Virus record (IMG/VR): IMGVR_UViG_3300012936_003490
Coordinates: 1-64,000 of that record
DNA: 64,000 nt
Direction: 5' to 3' (one strand)
Origin: a virus
Below the pieces are notes generated by a model that was not told the origin of the DNA, did no database searches, and was given only the letters and a program-made list of their open reading frames with translations. A program made the translations under genes and the position numbers. Of the stretch, positions 40,781-53,000 are shown piece after piece. Position 1 is the stretch's first letter, and the number at the start of each line of letters is the position of its first letter.

Positions 40781-42308
40781 CCTTCAAAACACACTCTATC
40801 AATTTTTCGTCTTCTGAATCGCTTGCTTCTAAAGCAATGCCTACTAGTCCGCTTGTTGCAACAGTAGAACACACACCATCTGCCCATGCATAAACTGGAT
40901 CTCCTTTTTTAACCATTCCTTTAACCCTTACAGGAACACGGCCTTTTAATCCAATTGCCTGGCCTTCTGATCCACTGTTCATTAGATAAGCAGGTTCAGC
41001 TGATATCACACCTATACACATGCAACTAGAAGCACATGCTGTAGTTTCAGCATCTCCTCCTACACACATTGCTGTGCCTACTGGATATTCTTTATCTGTT
41101 GTATACTTCTCAGCTAAGTCAGCATATCTTGCACTTGTAGCTAATCCTTGGAAAAGGACCGCATTTAGATTTCCTGCCGCATCTCTTACTGCAACTGTGT
41201 TTCCGCCTGCGGCGCTGTCTGATCCTACATCTGGATTTCTTGCTGTGCCGCTTACTATTAATTGTTCTGCCTTTTGGGAAGTACCATAAAAATTATTTGC
41301 ATATATGCTATTAAATCTTATAAAATCATCTGCACCTGGTGATGTTTCATCTTTACCAATGTTAATTGATTTATAAACTGTTGGCCCTGTGCTTTGAATA
41401 CCTGGTAAAATTTCTCCTGGACGAATATCTATTACATTGACACTTGCTCCACCAGTTTCTTTTACTCTAAATTTAATTTCGTCACCTTGCGAATTTTGAA
41501 TCACACCTTCGTTGTCATTTTCAATAAACAATTTAAGATCAAGTCCTGCACCAATAGCAATACCTGCATCTGTCTGAAAGTTTGTTATTTCTGTGAATAC
41601 TGTGGGTGCACCTGGATTAGCAGTGACATAATTACTTGCATCAACTCCATTAAGTTTCAATGCATTAGATGCAGTACCGTGGAATTGATGATCTGTGCTA
41701 GTGACACCGGCAGTTGCACTCTGTGTATTTTTAAGTGTAACACCTTGTCTTACAACGTCAAATCCTGAAATGGCGTTTTCAGCATCTGCGCTGTCAATTG
41801 TAAACTCTACAGGGCTTATTATAAAAATTACTTCATCATTTACTGTAGCGGCAATAACGCTTCTTGATATAGAACCAGTGTCTCTAACAGTTTTACTTTG
41901 CATTTGTGTGATGCCTGAACCAGCATCTTGGGGTCCTACTAATACAAAGTCTGTTCCGTTGTATGCATATAATTGTTGGTTAGTTGTATCCCACCAAAAA
42001 TCACCAGTTGATAAACCTGCAGGAGCAGTAGCACTTATTTCTGCACCGCCTGTTGTACGCCATTTACCACCGTCATAAAACTTTAATTTGCTGTTTGCAC
42101 TATCAAACCAGATTTGACCTCTTATAGCCCTCGGTGGTTGATTAGCACCTGCAAAATTTTCTAGTAAAAATACAAAGTTTTCGTTTTGTATTTCGCCATA
42201 CCCTGCATAATTTTTACCAACAAGTTTTATGTCGGTAGTTTGGTCAATAGTACCGTCTTGAACTACTGTAAGCTGGGTAGTATCATATTTGTTAATTGTA
42301 TACGCCAT
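40776..42308 (-). CDS. Tail-fibre-like protein with conserved C-terminal domain
   Basis: A 510-residue protein, one of three tandem paralogues sharing residues 1-115 (VQDGTIDQTTDIKLVGKNY, ENFVFLLENFAG, RGQIWFDSANSKLKFYDG, GDFWWDTTNQQLYAYNGTDF). These short blocks repeat as GxLW/IWFD and LYxYNGT motifs. The middle is beta-rich. The last 100 residues (EYPVGTAMCVGG, ACASSCMCIGVISAEPAYLMN, GRVPVRVKGMVKKGD) form a compact domain found at the ends of marine phage fibres, similar in pattern to self-cleaving fibre chaperone (peptidase G2-like) domains. The cluster of four cysteines here is unusual. A late promoter box precedes it. Confidence 0.7.
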   Translation of the reverse strand: MAYTINKYDTTQLTVVQDGTIDQTTDIKLVGKNYAGYGEIQNENFVFLLENFAGANQPPRAIRGQIWFDSANSKLKFYDGGKWRTTGGAEISATAPAGLSTGDFWWDTTNQQLYAYNGTDFVLVGPQDAGSGITQMQSKTVRDTGSISRSVIAATVNDEVIFIISPVEFTIDSADAENAISGFDVVRQGVTLKNTQSATAGVTSTDHQFHGTASNALKLNGVDASNYVTANPGAPTVFTEITNFQTDAGIAIGAGLDLKLFIENDNEGVIQNSQGDEIKFRVKETGGASVNVIDIRPGEILPGIQSTGPTVYKSINIGKDETSPGADDFIRFNSIYANNFYGTSQKAEQLIVSGTARNPDVGSDSAAGGNTVAVRDAAGNLNAVLFQGLATSARYADLAEKYTTDKEYPVGTAMCVGGDAETTACASSCMCIGVISAEPAYLMNSGSEGQAIGLKGRVPVRVKGMVKKGDPVYAWADGVCSTVATSGLVGIALEASDSEDEKLIECVLKV

Positions 42309-42329
42309 TTATAAACCCCTTGTTGCAAG

Positions 42330-42337
42330 TATTTATC
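42330..42337 (-). promoter_or_regulatory. T4-type late promoter box (GATAAATA)
   Basis: Read leftwards, GATAAATA matches NATAAATA and ends 21 bases before the ATG at 42308, in the gap between two fibre paralogues. Confidence 0.65.
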
Positions 42338-42343
42338 ATATCC

Positions 42344-44266
42344 TTACGGATATGTTACTGTGCTATTGTGCGTCCACACGCCCCCTGTTATTGTAAATGT
42401 CATTGTATACCTTGCTGGTGTCAATGACACAGTTCCTGATGCAGTATTTGTAGCAGTAATATCTTGTATCACTGTTTGGTTTTGCGTTCCTGCACTATCT
42501 ACTGCAATGCTTGATTTTTGTAGTGTCTTTGTTGCATCTGGTGATGTTCCTACAGACACATTTATTCCACTAACTGTAGCAGAAGCATATGATGTACAAT
42601 GTATTTTTGCAACTTTACCGTTGGATGCTCCGGATGCAGTGTATATGCTGTTCAACACACTTCTTACATCAGTAATCGGTCCACTTGCTGTTCCTGCTGG
42701 ATCAGGTGTTGAAAAACCTGTAATATCAAGAGAAAACGCAATATTTTCTGTTGTAACAGTATTATCAACATATCCTTTGTTTGCAACATCAACAGCAACA
42801 GTAGGATCAGCTACGCCTGTTATTTTTTGTGAATTAATTGTAATATCGCCAGTTGAAGTAATATTCAACGCACCTGGGGAACTTATACTTCCCACCGCGG
42901 CATTTCCTGAAACAGTCAAACTGCTTAATGTACCAACACTTGTAAGTGAACTATTTACAACCCCGCTTCCAAGTGTTGTTGCCGTCAAAACATTATTGTT
43001 GTTGATTCTAAAAGACTTACCTAATTCAAGATCAATATTCTGATTGCTTGTAAAGTTTCCTGTTGCATTACGCCATACAAAATCTTTACTACCGTTTAAA
43101 CTATTAACAACAAAGCCGCCGCCATCAACTTGTGCGTCTGTCAATTCAGTAGAATCTTCAGATACACCTAAATTAATTTGCGGATCTTGGATACGCATTT
43201 GTTCTGTATCAACTGCAAAAGTAGTACCAGTAATAATTAGGTTTCCTGCAACTGTAAGATCTCCTGTAAATCTGCCACTGCCGGTAATGTCTAATTCAAC
43301 TGTAGGTGTTGTTTGAAAAAGTCCAAATCTACTATTACTTGCATCAAAATGTAAAGCAGGAATCTGATCGTTTCCGACTAATCTTCGTAATTGGAAGTCT
43401 TGGTTTTGCTCTAATAAATCAATCACTGTAGTTGTATCATTATCAAGCACTTTGAAAACACCGTATTGTGTGTCCCCTACACCAACTTTAAGTCCGGTGA
43501 TTCCTTTTACAAACAGTCCACCTTCCATAGTCTGGTCAACAATTAAATTTTGATTATCACGTTCATTTGTTCTAACAAAATCTGTAGAACTATAATTTAC
43601 ACCATTTGAATCAACAAGGTTTTCAGCTGTTGATGCTATACCATTCCAACGATATGCAACATTATCTCCATTGTCAATTTCATATAAAGGATTGAATCCT
43701 ACCTTTATCAATCTACCGCTTGCATACGGTAATAATGTATCATCTGCTCTAGGTGTAAATTGCACATGGCTGTGTATACCTACAAGATTACCTTGTATAT
43801 ACTGTGCAAGCACCGCTCTAATCCTACCAGCAGTGTCAATCATTGTAATCGCTTCTAAAGAAGTTTTTCCTTGTGCAGAGCTATATGGCGGACCTACTAG
43901 AACTAAATCTGTACCATCATAAAAATAAAGTTTGTTTTCTTCATTGTTTATCCACAAATCACCTGCTATCATATTTGGTTGAGTTGCGCTTACAATCGGC
44001 CCACCCGCAATTCTAAAAGTATCTCCGTTATATACTTTTAAGCGTTCAGTGCTTTTGTCATACCATAGTTGTCCTGCTAATGGATTTGACGGCGTAGATG
44101 TAGAAGCAAAATTTTCTAAAAGTTTTATGTAATTTTCATTAAGGAATTCTCCAAAACCTTTGTAATTTCGTCCAACTAGTATTAAATCTGAGCTAGTATT
44201 ATCAATTATACCGTCTTGTAATTCAACAAGTAAAGTGCCGTCTGTTTTATTAAGTTTATAACTCAT
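42344..44266 (-). CDS. Tail-fibre-like protein
   Basis: A 640-residue paralogue of the proteins at 40776 and 44263. Shared N-terminal blocks are VELQDGIIDNTSSDLILVGRNY, ENYIKLLENFAS and AGQLWYDKSTERLKVYNG. The centre has phage-fibre repeats (SGRFTGDLTVAGNLIITG; VSGNAAVGSISSPGAL). The C-terminal 140 residues are Thr/Ser-rich beta (TNTASGTVSLTPARYT) with no recognised domain. Its ATG overlaps the stop of the upstream gene as ATGA, so the two are expressed together. Probably part of the tail fibre complex. Confidence 0.7.
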   Translation of the reverse strand: MSYKLNKTDGTLLVELQDGIIDNTSSDLILVGRNYKGFGEFLNENYIKLLENFASTSTPSNPLAGQLWYDKSTERLKVYNGDTFRIAGGPIVSATQPNMIAGDLWINNEENKLYFYDGTDLVLVGPPYSSAQGKTSLEAITMIDTAGRIRAVLAQYIQGNLVGIHSHVQFTPRADDTLLPYASGRLIKVGFNPLYEIDNGDNVAYRWNGIASTAENLVDSNGVNYSSTDFVRTNERDNQNLIVDQTMEGGLFVKGITGLKVGVGDTQYGVFKVLDNDTTTVIDLLEQNQDFQLRRLVGNDQIPALHFDASNSRFGLFQTTPTVELDITGSGRFTGDLTVAGNLIITGTTFAVDTEQMRIQDPQINLGVSEDSTELTDAQVDGGGFVVNSLNGSKDFVWRNATGNFTSNQNIDLELGKSFRINNNNVLTATTLGSGVVNSSLTSVGTLSSLTVSGNAAVGSISSPGALNITSTGDITINSQKITGVADPTVAVDVANKGYVDNTVTTENIAFSLDITGFSTPDPAGTASGPITDVRSVLNSIYTASGASNGKVAKIHCTSYASATVSGINVSVGTSPDATKTLQKSSIAVDSAGTQNQTVIQDITATNTASGTVSLTPARYTMTFTITGGVWTHNSTVTYP

Positions 44267-46374
44267 GCTACTACTCCAGTATAAATCAAGTAATTAATTG
44301 TTTGGTAGGGATTCATAACATTTAACGGATCACTTGCTGAGTTAGTCCTATCAACACCACCACTCTTTTCAATAGTTTGTGATGGAGTATCATTAGGAGT
44401 CTCAGTGACTTCAATCCTGCTAAGATCAGCATCTCCTGGTTTATCTCCTTGTGTTCCATCAATCGCTCTAACAAGATTGAACTGTGTTCCGTTTTCACTA
44501 GTCAAATCATGTTCGTGTTCTGGTAAATTTTCTAATTCAATTGAACGTGTAGGTAATCCGTCTACAGATCCTATTGTTTGAGCATTAAGTTCTCTATTCC
44601 TGTTATCAGGATCTGGATCTGGTGGTATAGGTGGATTAGTTCCGCCCATGTACACATTACCTAATGGAAATCTACCTCTCAAATCAGGCAATATAAAGTT
44701 TCCTGTTGTAGGCTCAGCACCGTAACTAAATCCAATTAACTGGAAAAGGCTGTTGTATGTGCCTTGACTTAATTCTTGTCCATTGCAAAATTTCCAACCC
44801 GGTGGTTCAATATTTCCTGCATATGGCATAACACTACCTACAGGCGCTAGTCCAGCAATATTAGAAAACAAAGTTTGTCGTGATATTCTTCTTAAGCCTG
44901 TGCTTTGACCGCTTATCCTATCTATTAAAAATTCATCATTTGATAAACTGTCGTTTACTTGATCTTTACTTGAAATAATTGTATTTTTAATTGAAAGATC
45001 AAAGGTTTTTAGTGTACCACCAGTGGTGCCGTCAAACACCTGTTCTGAGGTTTCTACATCTCCTGTAATTCTAAATGTTGTAGGAGTATTAAGTTTTTCT
45101 GCACTTCCTGCTGTTCCAGAAGCATTACCTAATAATGTTCCTTCAAGAGTTCCGAAGAATGTTGTTGCATGTATTTCGCGCCATTTGTTAGAATCACTAC
45201 CTATGTTACGCGAATTGTTAATATCAGGCATTATAAGTTCACTTTCAGGTGTATCAACAATTAAGTTGTTGTTACCTAATGTAATGCCTTTTTGTATAAT
45301 AATATTTTCACCTACATTTAAAGTTTTAGCAATACCAGCGCCACCTTTGACTACAAGACTGCCTGTACTAATATTTGTACTTTCAGTCACATCATTCAAT
45401 TTTATTTTTCCGCTAGTTTGTAAATTTCCTGTAATATCAAGTGCTTCGTCAGGCGCTTCATTATTGATGCCTACTCGCAGACTACTATCTACACGCAATA
45501 CTGTATTGCTAGATCCTGAATTACGAACACGCATATCAATATTAGATCCTTCGATATTGTGTTGTATAACTCCTGCACTACCTTCAATACCTATACCTAA
45601 TTCACCGTTTATACCGTAAGATATACCTGCGTTGTTTTGAATATTTAATGGGACTGTTGCTGTAGATTCAACATCTCCACGTAAAAAGTTAGAAGATGGA
45701 ACTGCAAGATCATTAACAATTAAGTTTTCAGCTCTTTCTGCAATTCCATAAAATTTAACATTATTGATACCGTCACCGTCTGTATCTCTGCTTGCTAAAT
45801 TAATTCCAGGTTTAACTACTGTAAACCCAGGAATAGTTGCTTTAGGTGTAAATTCATCAAATGCAATAAGTGCAACAATGTTTGCATTTACTTCAACTTG
45901 TATTACTTTATGATCAATATTATCTTGTCCAACAATAGTTGCTGGTGATGTTCCTGTCGTTAATCCGTCACTAAATTCTGGACCTACAAGTATCCAACCC
46001 GATCCACTAAACAAATATAACTGTTGCGTTTCGGAATTTGCCCATAAATCGCCTGCTGTGGCTTCGGTTCCGTCTGGTTGGCTAGCACTTTTGATTAGTC
46101 CTCCTGCTGGCTTAAAGCGTGTGCCATCATATACTAACAATTCATTTCTTGTAGCCGAATCATTAAACCATAGTTGTCCTTTAGTTGGGTTGTCTGGTTC
46201 TGTTGCATTTGAAAAATTTTCAAGTAAGTGAAGTAAAGATTCTGCAATAACTTGTCCGTATCCTGAACTGCCCTTGCCAGGAATACCTATACTTGTGCTA
46301 CGGTTAATAGTACCGTCTTCAACTATAACAGGGTCTTTGTCAGCACTATTTGTAAATTGTATTGTATATGCCAT
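44263..46374 (-). CDS. Tail-fibre-like protein with tail collar domain
   Basis: A 703-residue protein, the longest of the three paralogues. It shares the N-terminal blocks (VEDGTINRSTSIGIPGKG; ESLLHLLENFSN; KGQLWFNDSATRNELLVYDG) and fibre-type repeats in the middle. From about residue 515 it has the phage tail collar domain: APVGSVMPYAG, PPGWKFCNGQ, GAEPTTGNFILPDLRGRF. The C-terminal part has HEHDLTSENG, a metal-binding histidine pattern seen in collar-type fibre tips. It is probably a receptor-binding or fibre tip protein. Confidence 0.8.
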   Translation of the reverse strand: MAYTIQFTNSADKDPVIVEDGTINRSTSIGIPGKGSSGYGQVIAESLLHLLENFSNATEPDNPTKGQLWFNDSATRNELLVYDGTRFKPAGGLIKSASQPDGTEATAGDLWANSETQQLYLFSGSGWILVGPEFSDGLTTGTSPATIVGQDNIDHKVIQVEVNANIVALIAFDEFTPKATIPGFTVVKPGINLASRDTDGDGINNVKFYGIAERAENLIVNDLAVPSSNFLRGDVESTATVPLNIQNNAGISYGINGELGIGIEGSAGVIQHNIEGSNIDMRVRNSGSSNTVLRVDSSLRVGINNEAPDEALDITGNLQTSGKIKLNDVTESTNISTGSLVVKGGAGIAKTLNVGENIIIQKGITLGNNNLIVDTPESELIMPDINNSRNIGSDSNKWREIHATTFFGTLEGTLLGNASGTAGSAEKLNTPTTFRITGDVETSEQVFDGTTGGTLKTFDLSIKNTIISSKDQVNDSLSNDEFLIDRISGQSTGLRRISRQTLFSNIAGLAPVGSVMPYAGNIEPPGWKFCNGQELSQGTYNSLFQLIGFSYGAEPTTGNFILPDLRGRFPLGNVYMGGTNPPIPPDPDPDNRNRELNAQTIGSVDGLPTRSIELENLPEHEHDLTSENGTQFNLVRAIDGTQGDKPGDADLSRIEVTETPNDTPSQTIEKSGGVDRTNSASDPLNVMNPYQTINYLIYTGVVA

Positions 46375-46378
46375 CTAC

Positions 46379-46993
46379 TTACCCCTCGTTAAATCCAGTT
46401 AAACTTTGTACTCTTACTGTGTAATCTATTTGAATCAATCTATTCAAGGATTTTTGTACAGGATGAAAAATGACATGTGTAAGTAATCTTCCACTACCTG
46501 ATGCGCTGTATGCCTTCAATCCTAATTCGTCAAAAACATATAAACTATTATTATCTGTTGCTGTATCAAAGGCATCTTGTCCTGACGGCTCACCGTAGTC
46601 TAAAAGACAAGTTACAATTATATCAGTATAATTAGTTCCACTTACATGACGTGTTTCAATTTTATTTCTAGCAGGATCTAAATTGTTAACACTTCTGTCA
46701 TCTACAACTTTTGTAAACGTTTCATTATACAAACTTGCATTTGTACCAGTAGAGTTTGGCGTAAGGTATGTTATAATTCCTGTAGGGTCAACACTTGTAC
46801 CACCGTTTCCAAATCCCATTTCATAAATCCAACCTGTTCCACCGTTTCCTAAACTTTCTGCAAGGCTTATACTCATATTTTCATAATGAATAGCATTGCG
46901 TTTATCGACTAGAACTTCGCCAGATTCTGGATTATGTATCTTAATGTGTCCTTGTATTAACACACCACTTTTTTCGTTTATTTTATCTGTCAT
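46379..46993 (-). CDS. Small virion structural protein
   Basis: A 204-residue protein between the giant protein gene and the fibre paralogues. The N-terminus (GHIKIHNPESGEVLVDKRNAI) and Gly-rich YEMGFGNGGTSVDPTG are typical of small structural proteins in marine T4-like phages; the C-terminus is beta-rich (LLTHVIFHPVQKSLNRLIQIDYTV). Function unknown; a connector or fibre-base role is possible. A late box lies 22 bases upstream of the ATG. Confidence 0.65.
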   Translation of the reverse strand: MTDKINEKSGVLIQGHIKIHNPESGEVLVDKRNAIHYENMSISLAESLGNGGTGWIYEMGFGNGGTSVDPTGIITYLTPNSTGTNASLYNETFTKVVDDRSVNNLDPARNKIETRHVSGTNYTDIIVTCLLDYGEPSGQDAFDTATDNNSLYVFDELGLKAYSASGSGRLLTHVIFHPVQKSLNRLIQIDYTVRVQSLTGFNEG

Positions 46994-47015
46994 AGTTTAT
47001 ACCATCCTGCTGTTG

Positions 47016-47023
47016 TATTTATC
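47016..47023 (-). promoter_or_regulatory. T4-type late promoter box (GATAAATA)
   Basis: Read leftwards, GATAAATA ends 22 bases before the ATG at 46993, overlapping the stop of the giant gene. It matches NATAAATA. Confidence 0.65.
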
Positions 47024-50000
47024 GCGGTAAGTCAACTGTTGCGGCACGTAAGAATTTAGCAATGTTAGAATCACTATCTCCTAACGATATTCCGGGATCT
47101 GTCCATAATTTTCCTTGTCGTCTTACAACTATTATTTTTGTGTTTAAAATAGGAGGAGTAGATAACACTAAATCATTGCCATTTATAGTAAATTCTGGCG
47201 CTAATGTTTCATCTCCTTCTGGACTATCTTGTGCTATAGGATCTCCCCCAAACACATAACTGCTTATACTATTTTTCCTCAAACGTTTTCCTGCAACAAA
47301 TACTTCAAATTCGTTGACATTGTTGGGTGTAAAATCTAATGGATATTGTGTAGATGTACCATCAGCTGTAAGTATAGTTGTTAATGTTTCATCTTTGTAT
47401 GGCATCACAGAATCTGGTCCTGAATCAAATACTTTTGTACCTTTGGCATACACATCTGCAACACCAGTACCTAATGTTCCTCTTCTAAACTGACTAATAA
47501 CATTTCCGTTTCTTACAAAATATTCAATACGTTCTTTGTCAATAAAGATTACTGCTGGAATTCTAGCGCCTGCCTCTGGTGCAGGTAAATTGTCTCCGTT
47601 TATTACAGTTATACTCTGATCATATTGATGAAGATCTACAGCAAGAGTAACGTTGTCTTCATCTGAAATACGCTTGTATGCAGTTTTATTCATCATATCT
47701 TTAAATTGTGACCATCCATATCTATTTCTTGTTAAGGGTGCCGCAAAATGTATTACTTGAACTACATCATTTTGATTAATTTCTGACTCTATTTTGACAT
47801 ATAACTTGTTATCTGTAACATAGTAATTTACACTCGGAGTAAGTAATTCGCCGTTGATTGTTACCCATACATACTGAGCATCAACTGCTGGTTTATTAAG
47901 TTTTATTAATCCGTTTTGCAGATGTAAATATTTTTGATATGCATCTGTTCCTGGCGTCAATGTAATCCTATCAATAACATCGTATTCTATACGCTGAATA
48001 TCTTGGTAATCATGATTTGTAAATTGATATATTTTGATATCTGTATTTTCTGCAAACGTTGTATCAAAATGTATTTGGCTAGGAGTTTCTATAAAATCAT
48101 TATTGTTTGGATCAAAATATCCAAATCTGTATTCTCCGGTATCCATAACAAATATATCTAAATTATCTCCATCTTTTTGATCTACATCTGTTCTTAAGCG
48201 TAGTAATGTTTTACTTCCAACAGTCAAACTGTATTGATCACTGGTAAGTCTGTTTCCGTTTAGGTATACCTGCATCTTCTTTGCGCTAAGTGTACCTGGA
48301 GGGAACTGCCAAGTCTCCATTTCATATTCAATTTTTGTTTCTATTGCAGAAATGCGTAGTGAATATCCTGCATTTAATATCTGATTGCCAGCTTTCACAA
48401 TTGTTTTGTATGATCCTGGTTGTTGTGTCCCTGGTGTTTGTGTTAAACTGTAAATAGTTGTACTTCCGTCAGCAATAATATTTTGTATGTTAACTTCACT
48501 GTAATTTTTTATATCTTCATCTGCATCAAATATTGCAAAGCGTATCACATCACCAACCACAGGAGGTTGAGCAAAACGTATTACAACGTTTCCGGCAATA
48601 CCATCTTTATCAATAGTACTTTCTTCAAACGAATTATCTATTGTATTTCCATTTAGACTTACTATATTTTGTAGTTCGTCTTTATATCTTACATTTGTAA
48701 CAAATCTTGCTGTACTGCCATCTGCAATTATAGTATCTATGTCTAATATTTCTGCGCCACTTACATCTAGTGTTACAATGTTTAATATTTTATTTGCAGT
48801 AGGTGCGGTAGAAAACACTATTTCATTTGTAGAGTAATCTACAGTATAATTAGTAACTATGATATTATCTATTTTTACAAATACATTTATATTTGCTATT
48901 GGTGTTGTGCCGATTGCAAAATTAGTTGTTGTACCATCTGTCTCATAAACACAAGACACTATATTGCTTGCACCTCCTCTAGGCTTTTCATAAACTTTTA
49001 TATCCACTGTATCAAGAACTTGGCCTGGTATTTGTTCTTCTGGTCCGGCACTTGTTGTAGGCGTTACAAATCCGTCGCCGTCAATAGTAATATCCCCACT
49101 TGCAATACCTGTTGCTGTTGAATAATTTAAGTTTCCACCTTGTAGAATACTATCATAAGTTTGTTCGTTTGGTAAGAATGTACCATCACTTGTAGACTTA
49201 CGAATAATTAGTACATCACCATCACCAACCTGTATTACTGCACCAGTATTGTTACCTAAAGGATCGTAAGTTTGTACTTTAAAATCATCTAAGAACATTG
49301 TTTGTGTTATGCCGTCACCTATAAGGCTTGTCATAATAGCATTTGGATTAGTAGTAACAGTGCTACCATCGTAATTAGGATCATCCAATCTTACATTATT
49401 TTTATATACGTGATATTCTACACCTTGTTCCAAAGGTTTATTTAATTGTATTTCGACAGTGCTTCCATCAAATTCAAATATTTCATCCTCAAATGTATTA
49501 TCATAAGTGTCCCAAGTTGATTCAAAGTAATTATCTGTGTCCCAACCTTGTGATTGTTCAAAACCAAAACTCTTAACCTCAACTCCACCATAGTCTATAC
49601 CGGTCATAAGTTGACCTAGTGATTTACCTAATTGTCCTTTTTGAGGATTATATAGTTTTTCGATCCTGTCAGGTGCATGGAACAGCTCTGCAGATATCTT
49701 ATATGTTATTACAATAGTTTCTTCTTTGTTAGGTTTTTCAACAAATTCTATTCTACCAAAATATCTCTCATATGTAGCGTCTTTATCTAATATATTTTCG
49801 TATGTGTATTCGTTACTTAATAGTTCAATATTATTTTTTGTTACGATAACATTAGTGATATCTAAATCTATAGGCCATTTAAGATCAAACTGGAATTCGC
49901 TTCCAGATGCTGTAAATGTCTCAGTTTTATCAATATTTGTATAAACATAAGTTCCTGAGGTTCTATCAAATTTTACTGTTGTTTTGATTCCTCTGACAGG

Positions 50001-53000
50001 ACTATTTCCTATCTGTACACTAAATGTTGCCGGACGTCCGCCATCTAAAATATTTCCATTCACAACAACTCTTGGAACACTATAGTATCCAGAACCAGGA
50101 GCCAAAACATCAACACCTGTGACATTACCTTTAGTTCCAATGTAACTTTTTAGAACAGTACCAGATCCGCCGCCGCCTTCTAATGTAATTTGCGGTGGAT
50201 TTGTATAACCTGCTCCTTGATCTACTGGTGTAACCTTGACAACATTGTATGTGCTATTATCTAACCAGTTTTTATTAGGATATGTTTCTAAATCTGTGTT
50301 TGTTCCAACAAGTGTATCTTGGATTACTTTTACATCTTGTGGTATTATTTTACCTGCTATTTCATTATAAGACGCAGGTAAATCAAAATCAGTTGTAACT
50401 GTTTGTGTAGGATCCAAGCCTTCATATGCACTCAAATATTCTCTAATTTTAGTGCTAAAAGGTTTTACTTCTTTTACATATGCTTCGTAACTAGGTAAAT
50501 TGTCATTATTAAAAGTAATATCTTCTCTAAGTTGTCCAACATTATGCTTGGCCTTAATGAAACTAGTTTTAAATGCCCAATCAACGTATGTCTGTTCTGC
50601 AAACACATATCTTATGCCTGCAAAAAATGCTTTGTTAAATTCTACAAGTAATTCGTCTACAAATAAATCATCTCGTATAGCTTCTAAAATAATTCTAAGC
50701 TCTGTTGTAGGCTCACTATCAAATATTTTCGTATCAAAACTAATGCTGTCGTATCCTGTAAAGCCTGCTGTAACATCATATAAATTATTTTTAAATTTTA
50801 CAGTTCCGTTTTGTCTACCTATTGTTTTATAATTAATGCTGTAATCTTCTGTATCGAAATCAAATTCTTTTTCTATTAATAGCCAACCGCCTGTGCCAAT
50901 ATTAGCAATCTTAACAACTGAACCAATAGGATTATCTAGTGCAGTAAGCTCATAACTAAAATCAATAAGATAATCTATATCTGTGCTTTCATTGTAGCCT
51001 TTTGCATACCAGTCAATATAATCCCAATACAGTGTTGTATTAAATGCTTGACTTTGCAATCTATTCCATTTTTTATCTTCAATTAAGCGTTCATAAAGGC
51101 TCCATTTACCTTGTAAAGTCTCATCATTAGTTACAAGAACTGCAAAGTTTCTCGCTGTAGCGATAGACGAATCACTGTAATTACTACCTGATTCTAAAAT
51201 TTCCACTTCTATTATTTTTCCTTGCGAGTCAATCACTGCTTGCAATTCTGCGCCGCTACCTGTACCGGATACAGTAATTTTAGGTGCATATCTATAACCA
51301 TAACCTTGATTGATTACTTCAACTCTGATTATTTTTCCGTTTTCAATAATAGGTTGCAAGATAGGTTTTTGTAATAAGTTAGTACCAATTGTTTCAATAT
51401 CTGATAATGTAGCAATTTCAACATCGTACAATCCGCTTGTTGTTGTAGGTATAGGTTGCTTGCGGTTCAATTCACTTATGTTTTTGTCGTCAACAATAAT
51501 ATTATCTTTAAGAACTAGATTTACCCTTTCAATAAATTGTTTTAACGCTTCATTTTTATTTTTGAACCATCCTTGTCTTGGTCTATACAATGTTCCGTAT
51601 TTTTCTTTTTCGCTGAGTGTAGGATCAGGAACAATTCTGCCTTGTGCGTCATATCCTATCAAACTATCAAACCATTTTTTTACAATGTCTGGATTTGGTT
51701 GACTTGTTTCTAAACCTTCACTAACAATTTGATACTGATTATGAATATTTTGCTGTTGATTTTCTATAGTCCAAAATTGCACGTTTAGCGCAACATCTGT
51801 GCCTTTAATAAGATTATCACAATTGTTAATTACAAATTTTTCTGGACTTATGAAAGAAATAAATTTATGTCCTTTTATAAACGGATCTTCTATATATTCT
51901 CTGACTTCTTTAATACTAATATTTCTAAATTCTAAATCAGGTGCTATAGTCTTTTCTGTTACCCAGAAATAATAATTAGTTTTGAAAGTCTTAGCTACTT
52001 CATCGTACACTTTTCTAGTCGAATATGCATTGTCACCATAAAGACTCTGGCCACTATAACCTTTGTTGAATCCTGCTTCTGTATCTGCTTGAGCGTCCCA
52101 TTCACTAGGCACAACATCAGACTCTACCCATTCATAAATGTCAATAGTGTTTCCTTGAAATACCCTATTCCAATTGTTTGTTGCATATTCAATAGTCCCT
52201 TGATAAGGATTATAAAATTTTGCATTTGTAAGGTTCCACCAAACTTCGCCAACTCTTTCTGGCCCCCAAGATGCACTGGTATCTCTTGTAGCTCTTGAGT
52301 CACGACTCGCTGTATACACAGCAGGATCATAATAGGTTTTGTAGGTTAGTTCTTGTTCGGCAGGGCCTGCAACTTTTCCTTGGATAGGATCAATATAGTC
52401 TAGATATGTAAGTAGCTCATTATTTTCTGTATCATATAAAAATACTTTTTTAATCTTTTCTATGTTAACAGTTTCATTTGACTTTCTATGTGTAATCCAC
52501 ATATCTGTGTTTTCCAACATGCTAAAATCAATTAATTGACCTTCTTTGCCTGAAATTATTTTATTAGGTAAGCCTACATATAAATGGTTATTGTTGGCAT
52601 ATATGTTTCTTCCAAAAGTGTTTACATCACTGTCAGGAATTTGAATAGTTTGAGCATACAACATACCCTGTGCAGTCTTTTCGTAAACGTAAATTACACC
52701 TGTATCGTTTTGGTATTCTACAAATTCTGTAAATGATCCGTCAAAAACTGTTTGTGGAATAGTGTTACCTGCTTCGGTGCCGTCAAATGTTGTTTTTTGT
52801 ATACTATCTGCATTTCTTGATGTAATATGTAGTTTATTATCGCTGTATTGTAAGCGCCAGCCGAATTTTTCTGCTCTCTCATCATTAGGACTACGTAGTT
52901 CTTGTAACAAAGTAAATACGCCAGCTACTTGGCTGTAAATAAACACTTTACCTTGATCTTGTTTATAATCATCATTAAATGGCGCACTAATTGCAATATA

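Noticed and set aside
42360-43043. 227-codon open frame on the + strand across a fibre gene
   Set aside because: Antisense to the fibre paralogue at 42344, and the long frame follows from repetitive Thr/Val codons read in reverse.
45023-45619. 198-codon open frame on the + strand across a fibre gene
   Set aside because: Antisense to a fibre gene with clear family blocks. No ribosome site precedes it, and the product has no recognisable motif.
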